DNA of 64,000 nucleotides, taken from NCBI GenBank assembly GCA_018136815.1, contig CM030941.1, positions 1 to 64,000 of the forward strand. Direction: 5' to 3'. This stretch comes from Isochrysis galbana. Its lineage: Eukaryota; Haptophyta; Isochrysidales; Isochrysidaceae. This document shows, piece after piece, positions 1 through 10,696 of this stretch. The first letter of the stretch is position 1. The number at the start of each line of letters is the position of its first letter. A model generated the notes under the pieces. It saw only the letters and a list, made by a program, of their open reading frames with translations. It was not told the origin of the DNA and did not search any database. Both the position numbers and the translations under genes were made by a program.

Positions 1-149
1 TACGGATCTTGACGAACTAGCATGCATGCGAATGGTGCTTGGCTGGGTTTCAAAGGAGTCACGGCACCACGACAAAGTGCTGTGCTCGGGTGTATGGAGG
101 ATGGGAGGATGGAGGAAGGCGCGCTTGTAGAGTGAGAGTGATGTATGTG

Positions 150-305
150 GGGTGATTGGTGATGGAACGCCTTTCCATACGTGGGTGATGAACGTTTTTC
201 CGTATGCGTATGTGGTGTGATGGTGATTGAACGCTTTTCCGTGGGTGATGAACGCTTTTCCATATGTGGTATGTGGGGGTTGATGGTGATCGAACGCTTC
301 TCGCC
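150..305. repeat. Degenerate tandem repeat, left flank of element 1
   Basis: About four imperfect units of 30-55 bases built on the phrase GTGATGAACGCTTTTCC followed by ATATGTGG-like sequence. Unit lengths vary. No gene is apparent in bases 1-352, and the short open frame over this stretch is only the repeat read in phase. Confidence 0.6.
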
Positions 306-355
306 TGGCAACGTCCAACTCGTCACGCTTCACGCTTCAAATACAGCCAATACAT

Positions 356-1668
356 TCATCCTAGATGATGCGATTTCCAGGCTCTTGTTTCCAGGTCCTT
401 CGCCGTGCGGCCACACGGTGAAGCTCAGGTACATCTAGGTTGGTAGGGTTCGTCCCTAGCGATCTAGAATTCGAGTTCTCGTTTCGTTCCTTCTAGCCTG
501 TTTGTCAGGTCTAGATTCCAGGTTTCCTCCTTTCGGGTAATCTTGACCCAAAGGAGCCAGGTCGCCTGTCACTCGCTGCGCGCTTGTCTCAGGCTCTCAG
601 GTTACCTTGTGAAGGCTTGTTTAGCTTCTTGCAAGGCTTGTTGTTTCTTGTTGGGGTTCCGGTTCTTTCTTGGGACTTGCTAACTTTCGTTGTCGTCCAG
701 GCCTGTTCGTCGTAGGTTTTGTTAGCCTGGTTAGGGTTTCGTTGTCTTCCAGCGTTTGGCGTTCGTCTTGGCGTTCGGAAATTTCCTCTCACATTCCCTA
801 GGTCCGCTACCCTTGGCTTGTAGGTCCTTGCTTCTTTCTTCTCGGTCAAGGTTTTGGCGAGCGAGTCGGTTGCTCTAGCCGCTCGAGATTTGAGGTTTAA
901 TTTGCCATCTCCCCTTGGAGATCGGTGTAGGTTCGCTTCCTAGGTGAGGGAATCTTTCCCCTTGATGCAAGCTACATGCAAGCCTTGGCCCCTTTGGTGT
1001 TTTCTTCCCCTTGGTTGCTACTCAGGTTGTTCGTTAGAAGCGTCTAGAAGGTTCACGCTCAACGGCAAGATTTCCTCTGTCGTGAAGATATCTCGTTGCG
1101 ATCTGTATCCAAAGTGATCGCCGTGGTCGCGCGACATGACGCTCCCCTTCGGACTCTCCGCTACGTGGGAAGTTACAACGGAGACACGCTCCGGCCGTCG
1201 CTGCGGAGTCTCTCTCTCTCTCGCTCTCTCTCTCCGTCTCTCGCGACGTGTTTGAGTTATCGGTGATTTGGGGTCGCGGTTGCTTGATAATTTGCTTGGT
1301 TTGGGTGAATGATTCCGGTGTGTTCGTGAGTCGGTGTATCCTGTTGTTCTCAGGCTCTTTGTCCGTCGTTGTTCGCTGCGTCGCTGCACTCAAGCAGCCT
1401 AGGCTCCCTCCCTGAGGGAAGAGTTCTTTGTAGGTCTAACAATCTCTTAAAACCCAACACACTAGGGCCGCTAGGAGCGCCTCGCCGCCCCACAGTCCTT
1501 CGTTCGCCGTTCGTTCCCTGTCCATACACCCGAATGGGGTTGCCCGACCCAGTCCAGAATTTCATTCACCCGACTCCCGGTGGGGAGGAGGGGCAAAGCG
1601 CCGCGCTAGCCGCCGGTGCCGCTCGCGACGGAGTGGCTCAGAGCCCTCCGGTAGCGCTCGACTCGACA
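356..1668 (+). repeat. 5' LTR of element 1
   Basis: Matches 10705-12010 throughout. Differences are nearly all one-base changes in homopolymer length, plus one clear C/T substitution in the segment around 506. It ends in GACA, directly before bases that are not in the 3' copy. The Gag ATG at 1534 lies inside it. It holds a CT microsatellite near 1209-1240. The first 8 bases seen in the 3' LTR are absent here. Confidence 0.9.
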
Positions 1669-2676
1669 AGCACGAAATCTAAGCTCGCGTCCTCGGCCGC
1701 AGAGGAGGAACCTCTCAGGGAACCTTCTCTGCCCGCTGCAGCTTCTGTTCCCGTTGGATGTCCGAGTGATCCCACGGCCTCTGAGGCTGCACCAGTGGCA
1801 CCCATCACTCCGGCTGCTATCTCCACGACTGGCTCCGATCAGCTCGTGGCGGATGGCGAGTCTTGGTCCGCTGCCCTCGGCACCCACCGGGTGCACTCAC
1901 AGCGGGCCATGGTGGAGCATGACCCTCTCCCGCATGAAGCCAACTTCAGCGTCGCTGAGTTGGCCCATGAGGTGGAGGAGGGTCCCCTCCCTCTGATTCA
2001 ATTTGACCCGCCTCCTCACCTTCGAGATGATGAGTCTGAGGTGGGTGAAGCTGAGGTGATCAGCTTCCGAAGCCCCGCCTACCGGGACTATGCCCCGCCG
2101 TCATCAAAAGGGGTCCTTGATCAAGAGATCACCCCGATCGAGACGGCCGCGGCGCGTCAGGATGCGGAAATGGCAAGGCTTCAGGCGGAGACCAACACCC
2201 TAAAAGGGGCTGTGGAGCGCCTACACTCATCCCTTGCCGCGGCAGAGGCGAGGGAGGGCCAAGGGCTACCGCCCGATTTGGGCGTATCCCGGTGGACGCC
2301 CGAGCTTTGGAATCGGGCCCGAGCCCGCTTCTGGGCCGTAGCAGGCTATGCCAAGCACCCAAGGGTCTCGGCGGCGCTAGCAAAGTGCCGACCGGCCGAT
2401 AATTCAATGGAAACTCCACGAACGGACGATATCAATAGGGGAATCACCGAATGGACGAACGAAAACGGCTGTGCCTTCTGCGCTTTCCGACCTCAAGCTC
2501 CTCCTGGCACTCCATCCAGCGAAGCCTGGAAATATGGCACGGGAGACGGTGCTCACAACCCCGTCATCTGTCAGCCATATATCCGCTTTCTGTGTGAGGC
2601 TGGCTGCGGAGAGTGCGGATCGGACGAGCACATTCATAAGCTTCTTCGCTCGATGGTCCGGGTTAAGCCTCAGTAG
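1534..2676 (+). CDS. gag: Gag polyprotein of element 1, capsid region missing
   Basis: The open frame runs from 1369, but the first good start is the ATG at 1534, inside the LTR, giving about 380 residues. The N-terminal half is low-complexity, rich in Ala, Ser and Pro. A short coiled coil (ARQDAEMARLQAE) lies near residue 210. The protein then jumps straight to a C-terminal domain with CAFC, GDGAHNPVIC and a CGECG cluster, a probable zinc-binding nucleic-acid domain but not the usual CX2CX4HX4C knuckle. Compared with the Gag of elements 2 and 3, roughly 450 residues covering the putative capsid are deleted without breaking the frame. It ends at CAG-TAG; the same frame continues into Pol-like coding, so stop readthrough is likely. 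Confidence 0.8.
   Translation: MGLPDPVQNFIHPTPGGEEGQSAALAAGAARDGVAQSPPVALDSTSTKSKLASSAAEEEPLREPSLPAAASVPVGCPSDPTASEAAPVAPITPAAISTTGSDQLVADGESWSAALGTHRVHSQRAMVEHDPLPHEANFSVAELAHEVEEGPLPLIQFDPPPHLRDDESEVGEAEVISFRSPAYRDYAPPSSKGVLDQEITPIETAAARQDAEMARLQAETNTLKGAVERLHSSLAAAEAREGQGLPPDLGVSRWTPELWNRARARFWAVAGYAKHPRVSAALAKCRPADNSMETPRTDDINRGITEWTNENGCAFCAFRPQAPPGTPSSEAWKYGTGDGAHNPVICQPYIRFLCEAGCGECGSDEHIHKLLRSMVRVKPQ
1669..1679 (+). other. Putative primer-binding site of element 1
   Basis: The 11 bases AGCACGAAATC start immediately after the LTR terminus. They do not begin with TGG, so a normal tRNA 3' end cannot prime here. Their exact complement GATTTCGTGCT lies at 10522-10532 in the 3' UTR of the same element. 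Element 2 has the same arrangement with a matching base change on both sides. The primer role is inferred. Confidence 0.5.
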
Positions 2677-5600
2677 GGGTCCGGCGGGGTCCCCGTCCTT
2701 CAAACCCTGGCGGAGAACATCGCGGGCGGTGGGCCTGAACGCCACCACCACCATCCCGATCCGATCCCTACGCCGCTTGGGGAGAAGAGCTGTCGACGCG
2801 GCGATTCTCCCCTGTCTCTAGCTCTATTCAGTCCTCGACGGTGGGAGCCGCCTCGCCGGCTGAAGCCCCCGCCGAACGGCTATCTCGGAAGCCGGAGTCG
2901 ACACTTGACCCGGGCTCCTGGAAACAGGTTTGCCCCGGAGATAGTCGCGACCCGACTCTCCGAAATTCGTGTACGTCTACAAGTTCTTCTATTACTCCGC
3001 ACGCTATTAGGATGTTAGGGGCCGATTCTCGCTCGCTGCCCCTCTTGGAATCTATTTCTACGGATACTATGCTGTCTTCGGTTTCTTCTAATTCTCCTAG
3101 GTCTTTCGACGCATCTTCATCCCTGGATTCATCCCCCGACGGCCCTGCCCAAGGCGGTGGGCTAGGTGGATCCGACGCGTCTTCGGTCTCTTCGTTTCGT
3201 AAACAGTCAGTTGTAAAGCCCTCGAGGGCTGTCGACTCGGTATCATCTTCTGCTCTAGGTTCTATGGATAGGTCCGACGTGGCCGCTGCCGCGTCCGAAA
3301 ACGTTGTTGCTGCTTTACCTGTTTCTGCTCTTTCCCGGCGGGACCCCACTGGAGACCTCTCTCCCAAGGGCCATAGCCGGAGCCGCTCTGCGGACGAATT
3401 GTCGTTGTCTACCGTAGGTTCTCGTGCAGTGGAGGCGGAGACTTGTGCCTCCTCCTCACCTCTCTCCCCGGTTCGTTATATTTCTCCGTCATCGTGTTCA
3501 TTCTCTCGTCTCGAAGTTGCACCTGTTCTCGTTTCTGACCTGGTTCCCGACCCGGAAGGGTCGGCTTCCGGAGTCAATGAAGATGAAGGTTCCAAGGGAG
3601 CTGCGGCTTTCCGCGCTCACGCCGTGGCCACCCCAGACTCGGGAGACGCAGGGGCCGTCGATTACGATCTCTCGTCGCGCCCCACACGGACGCCGGCGTC
3701 TCCTCTTTCTCTCGGCTCTCCGGAGGATCCCTGTTCCAGGGATCGCCCGCCGGAGCCAACCCCCTTCAGGTCTAGCCCACCGAAACTTCAGGGCGACGAC
3801 CCCCTCCCCCTGAATTCTACTGCCGAGGCCATCCACCGGATCGCCGTGGTTGGTTGTTCCTCGGCCGCCAAGTCTACTGAAGCTGCCCGCGCCCCTACGC
3901 GCGAGCTCCAAATGTTAGCCGCCTCCCGTGCCCGGGCTAGCGGTTCCTCCGTCATCTTGCCCCGCCATCTCGCCGAAGCTGCTCTAGCCTTGCGGCGGCC
4001 GCACGCGAGCACTCATTCATCACCCTCTGCCGTACTGCCGACGCATTTTGACGAGCTTTGCGCTGAGTTAGCGGCGATCCACGACGCCGTGACGTTCGAC
4101 GCGGCCGAGGGGATTCCTCCACCCCGCGTTCTAGTCGTCGGTGAAGCTAGCGGGGTCGTGTCTTCGATGTTCCTACTCGCCGGAGCGCACGTCGCGACGT
4201 GCGATCTACGACCGTCGGAGATCGACTACATTCCCCACTTCTGCGGAGATGCTCTTCACATTCAAAACCTCGGTTGGGACCTCGTGGTCGCGCATCCGCC
4301 GTGCACGTATTTGTCGGCGGTGAGTTGCCAGTGGCTCGATCGGGAGCCGGGACGACGCCAGGCTCTCGAATCCGCCGCTAGAGTCTTCCTCGCCATGGCA
4401 AGCGCCAACGCGCCTTTCGTTGCCGTCGAAAATCCTCGAATGCACGCGGAAGCCTCCGCCTTAGTCGGGGGGTTGCGACCGCGGCAGTTTGTGCAGCCGT
4501 GGCAGCACGGCACGGGCCATCAAAAAGCAACTGGCCTGTACCTGACGGCTTCACTCCCGCCCCTGCAGCCTTCGAAGATTGTCGAGGGACGTCTATCCGC
4601 GATGGCGGATCTATCGCCGTCGCCCCACCGTGGCGCCCTTCGCAGCCGCACCTATGTGGGCATTGCCGGTGCAATGGCGGCCCAGTGGATGCCGGTCTTG
4701 CGCCGTTATGCGCGCGAAGCCAAGGCGTCGCGTTCGCTCGACTTCACGGTGGACTGGGCAATTTCCCAAGCCGCTGCCAGCTTGAGAGAACGCCCTTCGC
4801 TTTGCTCGACCGGCTTCGAACTGGCTGAGCCGAGGACGGCTCTGGCTCGCTTCATGGAGGGGGGAGGCGAGGCAGCTTCTAGCTCTCACCTCACGCCTCC
4901 CAGCGGTACGCTAGTGTCCGATTCGGTAGTCGTGATCTCAGACGCGGGCCCCGTTGCCGATGCGTCTCGCCTGCTCCATCGGAAGGACTCGGAAACCAAC
5001 GCATCGCAAGACGGGACCGTGGCGGAAGTGGACTGCTTCACGCCGTGGGAGTGGCCCATAAGGGACCGCTCTACAACGCCAGGCCCTCCAAACACGGTGA
5101 AGAAGCGCCGCAGCAAGTGGCAGGTCTTCGATCGTGATGTAATTTCGGGGGTCCATCGGTGGCAGGATGTCACGCCTTCCATCGCCCAAGAAATCGCTGA
5201 GCAAGCGGCAGCTGCGGAGCCGTCGGAACCTTCCATCTTGTCTCGACTGGGCTCCCAAGGCATCAATGCACTATCTCCGAGCGCCTCCTTCACGGCTGGC
5301 GACGAGGGAGTGGCCGAACTGACCAATTCGTTCGTAGCCGAAAGGCCACTCGAAACCTGGGATGTCGGGCCCGACTCGGGAGAAGATGACACGCCCGAGA
5401 TGCCAGAACACCGGAGCATGCAGACCCTCGAGACCAAGCCCTCCGACGCCGCCGAAGGAGAGGGTACTCCACGGGCACTGTGTTGCGATGGGGCTGCCGC
5501 TAGGGGTCTCAGTGCGGCTGGTTTTTCCGAGTTGTCGAAGCTTCCGAAGACAGACTTGCAGAAGTCCCTGGAGAAGGAATGGTCACGCCAAATGGATCAA

Positions 5601-6110
5601 CCTCGGCATCCGACGGACCGTCGAGGGCTAGGCTATGATGGCGTGCCTAACCCCTCTAGTTCGGCAAAGGCATCCCCATACTCTTCAATACCATTCGTGC
5701 CGCAGACGGTAGCCGCCGCTATCGAGCGAGTGCCCCACGTCGATGAATCTTCTCCGTCCAGGCCAGCCTCCAATCCAACCACCCCGTCACCCGGAGCCGG
5801 AACCTCGCTTCCAGTAGAATCTATCGCGGACACGCCGCCGCCGCTCTACCCTCGTCACTGCCTCTATGTCCGCGATCTCGTGGTCTGCCGTGCCGATGGC
5901 GACCGCGCAGCTCAAGGGTTCGTTCTCCCGGACGTTGCTCTCACGGTGAACAGCACCCTGGCTGACACTGGAGCGGGCCCGTCAGTAATCACCACTGCTC
6001 TTCTCGATCGACTACCTGAAGACGCTTGCGTCGAACGCGTATCGGACGCTACCGTCCCCAACCTACATGGGCCGGACGGCCTTCCTCTCATCACTAGGGC
6101 CGGGCTAGCC
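2677..6110 (+). pseudogene. pol: Pol part 1 of element 1: linker, methyltransferase-like domain, protease start
   Basis: The main open frame is 2841-6314, with no need for its own start if Gag-Pol is made by readthrough. The bases after the Gag stop encode GPERH in the Gag frame, as in elements 2 and 3, so a frame change between about 2760 and 2840 is probably an error or mutation. The first 420 residues are Ser/Pro-rich and look disordered. Next come the methyltransferase-like domain (4122-4720), a basic segment KKRRSKWQVF, a conserved HPTDRRGLGY motif, and the protease with catalytic LADTGAG at about 5960. A frameshift at about 6105-6120 separates the protease C-terminal half. Confidence 0.8.
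4122..4720 (+). other. Cytosine-methyltransferase-like domain in Pol, element 1
   Basis: About 200 residues with an order of motifs typical of C5-cytosine methyltransferases: a SAM-binding start VLVVGEASGVVSSMFLLAG, then DLVVAHPPCTYLS (motif IV, with the catalytic Pro-Cys), then VAVENPRMH (motif VI). The C-terminal part has KATGLYL and LRSRTYVGIAGAMAAQWM. The compact layout, including GDALH before the PPC motif, resembles small phage and bacterial methyltransferase-like proteins and not the large eukaryotic DNMTs. Key residues are intact. Activity and target are unknown. Confidence 0.8.
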
Positions 6111-6889
6111 TCGTCTTCTCCTTGTCCGGTCGCCTCTTCCGTCATTCGTTCGCGGTCATCGAAGGGAACCCGATGCTTCTGCTCGGGAACGATTTTTTGG
6201 CCGCTCACTCCGCTACCATTTCTCTCGACGCCGCGAGCTCAGAGGGAAGCCTCCGCCTCCGTCCGGCCTCTGGCGATGCAGAAGACTCTTCAAGAGTCCT
6301 TTCCGAATGCGTAGTCAGAGTTTCCACGGCGCCGCCCCCAGTCGCGGACTCCGGCTTCGTCGGAGCTATCTCGATGTCACCCGGTCAGCCGCTGACTGTC
6401 GACTTTCTGGAGAGGTCGACGGCAACACGAGAGATCCCGGCCGGATCGGTGGGTGAGGCTGCTGCTGATGCTAGGCAGCCACTCTATACACCTCTCTTTG
6501 AGTCTGCCGACGAGTTTGCGGCCAAAGCTCCGGCGTCTACCTCGTCCGAATATCTTCTCTACACGGAGCAAGCGGTGACGATTCCTGCCTTCCACCGCGC
6601 AACCATCTGGGTTAGGGTTCCGCTAGCTCTCCGAGATCATTCGGACTGCGCGATGCTGGTCGACCGCCTACCAAACCGCGAGGCTCTCGATTCGTCCCCT
6701 CTCGTAATGCCCACGGTGGTCACGCCCACGGACGATCATCGCATCGCGGTGACGATCGTCCACACCGGGGTCAATGCGCTGACCCTGCCGTCTCTGCATC
6801 CGATAGCTTCGCTCCAGGTGCGTTTCAAGTTGCACCGGGGCTGGACTCCGACTGGAAGCGAGGGGATGGTGACCCTGTCACCGCGCTGA
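6111..6889 (+). pseudogene. pol: Pol part 2 of element 1: protease C-terminal half and connector
   Basis: This frame carries the protease flap and the second conserved motif MLLLGNDFLAAH (the hydrophobic-Gly pattern that ends retropepsins). It is followed by a connector of about 190 residues with SADEFAAKAP, VTIPAFHRATIWVRVP and LPSLHPIASLQVRF, shared with elements 2 and 3. It is displaced by a frameshift from the catalytic DTGAG in part 1. Another frame change near 6890 leads to the reverse transcriptase. Confidence 0.75.
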
Positions 6890-8409
6890 GCGAGGAGCAA
6901 CGAGCTCTACTCGACTCAGCCACCATCGATCCGGACCGGCTTCTTTCCGACGATCAACGAGAAGAAGTACGCCAACTCTTGGCCCGGCGCATCAAAGCTT
7001 TCGCGTTGCACCCGGGGGCTCCAAACCATACGCACGTTCTCGAGTGGAGTTGCCACTCAACCCCGGCGCTGTTCCTCACCGGCATGCTCCGTCTAGAGTG
7101 GGCCGCGCAGGCGAGCTCATCATAGAAGAGGAGGTAGCCAAGATGGAAGCCGCCGGCATTATTCGCAAGTCAAATTCGGCTTGGGCTTCCCGAGTAGTCC
7201 TGGTCAGCAAGAAAGATGGCTCCGTTCGATTCTGCGTGGACTACCGCGACACGAACGCCAAGCTACGCGTCGAGGATAGCCCTCTACCCCTCATTGTAGA
7301 GGCTATTGATAGGCTAGCGTCCGGCCAAGGGCCGCTCAGTTCTCTCTTTTATGTACTCTCGATTTAGCCTCTGGTTTTTGGGGCATCCCGATCAAAGAAT
7401 CGCACAAACATATCACCGCTTTCACTACCCACCGCGGCAAATACGAGTTCAACTTTCTACCGTTCGGCATCCAATCAGGTCCCTCCTACATGTGCCGCTT
7501 GATGGACATCGTTCTCGGTGCGCTAGCGTGGGAGATCTGCATGCCTTACCTCGATGATGTGGGCATCTGGTCAACGGGCGTGGGTCCTTCCGAAGAGGCC
7601 AGGCACAGGCTTCGTTCGAGCAAATGCTTCACCGGCTAGACCTAGTTCTCGAGCGGCTAGAGTGGGCCGGCCTGACCTGCAAGATGTCCAAGTGTGTCTT
7701 CTTTGCCACCTCTACGGAGTACCTCGGTCACGTTGTCTCGAGGGAAGGTCTCAAGATGGACCCGAAGAAGGTCGCAGCTGTCGCCGTTATCGACCCGTCA
7801 TCCATCAACTCCTTGGAAGCGGTTCGATCTTTCCTCGGCCTTTGCTCCTACTACCGTCGATTCATTCGCCAATTCGCCGCTAAGGCTGCTCCTCTCACTG
7901 CTCTCACGCGGAAGGGCTGCGACGTGGCAAAGGAGTCCCAGTCCGAGGAGTGTCGCCGAGCTATCCAAGAGCTCAAGACAGCGATCACTTCGGAGCCCGT
8001 CTTGACTCCACCCAGGGATGATCGGCCCTTCATCGTCAAGACCGATGGGGCTAGCAAGTTGGGCATCGCCGGCATCCTCTCGCAGCTAGGAGACGATAAC
8101 CGTGAACGAGTCGTTGGGTACTACGCTCGCAGTCTCACCTCGGCCGAACGCCATTGGACGGTGACCGAGATTGAACTCTTGGCCGCCCTGGAATCAATCC
8201 GAAATTGGCGACCCTACCTTTGGGGGCGTCGGTTCAAGTTAGTCGTTGACCACTCTGCGCTGCGATGGCTGCATACCATGAAGGATCAAGTAGCCGGTGG
8301 GCCAGCCTCTCGGCTGACTCGGTGGGCTCTCAAGTTGGCTGAGTACCGGTTCGATGTCGAACATAAACCAGGAGCTGTTCATCAGGATGCTGACGGCTGT
8401 CCCGGCTAG
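6890..8409 (+). pseudogene. pol: Pol part 3 of element 1: reverse transcriptase and RNase H, frameshifted
   Basis: Reverse transcriptase begins about 7044 (GIIRKSNSAWASRVVLVSKK, FCVDYRD). The frame breaks near 7350 and again near 7560-7620. The active-site MPYLDDVG lies at about 7540-7562. From 7624 one frame encodes the thumb and RNase H: VKTDGASKLGIAG, TVTEIELLAALES and LVVDHSALRWL supply the Asp-Glu-Asp residues. Another shift near 8400 (GCPG in place of GLSRL) separates RNase H from integrase. Comparison with element 3 indicates small indels. Confidence 0.85.
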
Positions 8410-10319
8410 CATCCCTGGAGCCGGAACACGAAGATGAACCACTCGCCGGCCCAGCGCCGCTAGCGGTACGTGAGCCTAGCTCAGAGTCTCTAGCCGAGCA
8501 TGAACGGTCTCATCCGGTGGCTGCCATCACGCGCTCCGTAGCTACGGCGCGAGGGCTTCAAGCTTTGGATCGATCTCGTCGTCGAGCCTCCGATTCCGGG
8601 CCCGCCATCCAGTCCAGTTATTTGGCTCCGGGTACGCCGACTTCCGAAGAGATGAGAGCGGCCCTGGCGGAAGATCCGTTCGTAGAGCCACTCCTAGGCT
8701 CAGAAGAGACGGCCAACCACGAGCCATCAGGCCAAGGGTCGCCTCCGCCGGCCGCCGCCTCAGGCCCCATTGCCGAAGATGATTCGTGTTCCAGTTCTGT
8801 CGCTCCCGTTCCCGCTCAGCCATCCAAGATGTTTCGCCGTTTCGTCGTTCACGATGGGCTCGTCTACTATCGCACCGTTCCTGACTCCACCGACCCGGAC
8901 TCGCTAGTGCTCTATGTTCCGCCCTCCTTGCGGTCTCGCTACCTTTTCGCCTACCACGATCGCTCCGGTCACCTCGGAGTTTCTCGTATGTCTGGTCTTC
9001 TTCGTACTCGGGTATACTGGCCTGGCATGTCTTCCGACGTTGCGTCCTACGTCCGAGAATGCCACGAGTGCACCCTCGCCAAGCCGCTACCTAGGGCTCT
9101 AGCGTCGCCCTCCGGTCTCTCTGTGGGTACCTACCCCTTTGATGTGGTCTACTGCGACGTGCTCTCGCTGGCTCCCACTCACAACTTCGTGCCTGGAGTC
9201 TCGGGTTACGACAAGCTGGTCGTCTTCATCGACTCGCTCACTCGATGGATTGAGGCTGAGCCGTCGAATGGGGATCCCTCGTCGGAGATGGCCTTGGACA
9301 TGTTCATCCGCTTGATTGTGACGCGTTATGGAGTCCCTAGGCAGCTTCGAACCGACGCCGGTTCGAATCTATGTTCGGTTCTTGTTTCGCGTATTCTGGA
9401 GCTCACCGGGACTGATTTGTCGAGTACAGAGCCGTACCGACATGAAGGTGTAGGCTTCGTCGAACGCGCTCAGCAAACGCTCATCCGTTTGATGCGCGCC
9501 TCGAACGAGGGTGGCAGCCATTGGGTCGACCATTTGCCGTTCCTACTCCTCTCGTTGAGGGCTTCTTCCGGTCGTGTTACCTCCCGGTCTCCAGCGTCTT
9601 TGATCTTTGGGCGTGAGCTGCGTCTGCCCGCTCAACTCTCTGATCCGAAGTCTGTTTCGCCAACTGCTCTCGAGGCGGCGTCCGCCGACGTTCGCTCGTA
9701 CGCATCCAGGCTCAATGCGAGCCTCCGCCTCTCTTGGTCCAGCGCTCTCGAGGCTACCCTAGCCGCTCAGGCTGAGTCGGTCCGTGACGCTACGATCAAG
9801 TCTCAAAGACCAGCTCGTTTCGAACCTGGGGATCGCGTCTGCATGCGATTACCAGGCCATGCCAACAAGTTGCAATTCATCTACTCGGGTCCCTACCGCG
9901 TCGTAGAGGCTCTGTCCGACACTAGGTACCGACTCCGTGATCTGGAGAACCGGTTAGTCAAGGAGGAGGTGCATATCTCGAACCTCCGGCCGTATCATAC
10001 TTTCGTTGATGAAGAGCCGCTGGCTGACGACGAGTACATCGTTGAGAAGTTGCTCGATCGTCGTAGCCATGGCGATTCTATCGAGTACCTCGTGAAGTGG
10101 CGTGGCTATTCTATTCGAGGAGCCACCTGGGAGCCTCGTTCCGAGTTGCTCCGTCGTTGTTCTGATTTGCTTGATGATTATGATCGCTCCGTCGAAGAGA
10201 CTTGTCCAGAAGATGTTGAGTCCCCGGAAGCAACTTCTTCGTCGGCCAGGAATACTCCTCTTCCTCTCGTTCTCGATGCGCCGTCTTCGCGCACTCGATC
10301 CAGGCTCCATTCTCGTTGA
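8410..10319 (+). CDS. pol: Pol part 4 of element 1: integrase with chromodomain
   Basis: One open frame of 600 codons from 8517. The zinc-binding HHCC region is YHDRSGHLG...RECHECTLAK. The catalytic core has VVYCDVLS, LRTDAGSN and EGVGFVERAQQ (Asp, Asp, Glu). A GDRVCMRLPGHANKLQ segment precedes the chromodomain DEYIVEKLLDRR...YLVKWRGYSIRGATWEP, which is complete. Chromodomains of this type are known to steer integration to modified chromatin. The frame ends in a Ser/Arg tail at TGA 10317-10319. Confidence 0.9.
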
Positions 10320-10493
10320 TCCCATGTCTTGGGTAAGGGACCCGTCCCTCTAGGCTAGCCCCACGCCTCGGCTAGGGCTCCGAGTTCAAGAGCGAATCAT
10401 GGAGGTGATGAACGCGTGCTGCCTGCGCTCTACACCCGGCGCAACACCCGAGCAAAGCTCCTGTAAAAGGGAGAAGTGGGTGGGGCAGTGCGT

Positions 10494-10532
10494 ACGAAAG
10501 AGGCCGCCGCGCTAAGCCGCCGATTTCGTGCT
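10494..10532 (+). other. 3' UTR hairpin with anti-PBS arm, element 1
   Basis: ACGAAA at 10494-10499 pairs with TTTCGT at 10524-10529 around the conserved core GGCCGCCGCGCTAAGC. The 3' arm contains GATTTCGTGCT, the exact complement of the 11 bases following the 5' LTR. It lies 164 bases before the 3' LTR. The equivalent site in element 2 has a longer stem. Confidence 0.5.
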
Positions 10533-10658
10533 CGCTTTGGATCCAAAGGGTGTTCTTGTCTCCACGTTTCGCTCGCTATGTTCCGTTGCTTCTTGTTCCG
10601 ATTCTGACCTCTGGTCAGCTCAGGTTCCAGTTTCCAGGTCTCTGTTTCCAGGTTCACC

Positions 10659-10696
10659 GCTCGACATCGGGAGACGTCTCGATCTTAGTCGGGGGG
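10659..10696 (+). other. Conserved 3' UTR box and polypurine tract, element 1
   Basis: The box GCTCGACATCGGGAGACGTC plus TCGAT (containing the palindrome GAGACGTCTC) is identical at 27083-27107 in element 2. It is followed by TTAGTCGGGGGG, the probable polypurine primer for plus-strand synthesis, abutting the 3' LTR at 10697. Confidence 0.65.

Noticed and set aside
158-310. CRISPR-like array
   Set aside because: Imperfect tandem units without uniform repeats and spacers, in a eukaryotic context.
1018-1393. Minus-strand frames of about 120 codons, repeated at 11366-11738
   Set aside because: They lie in the LTR of element 1, appear twice only because the LTR is duplicated, and have no domain.
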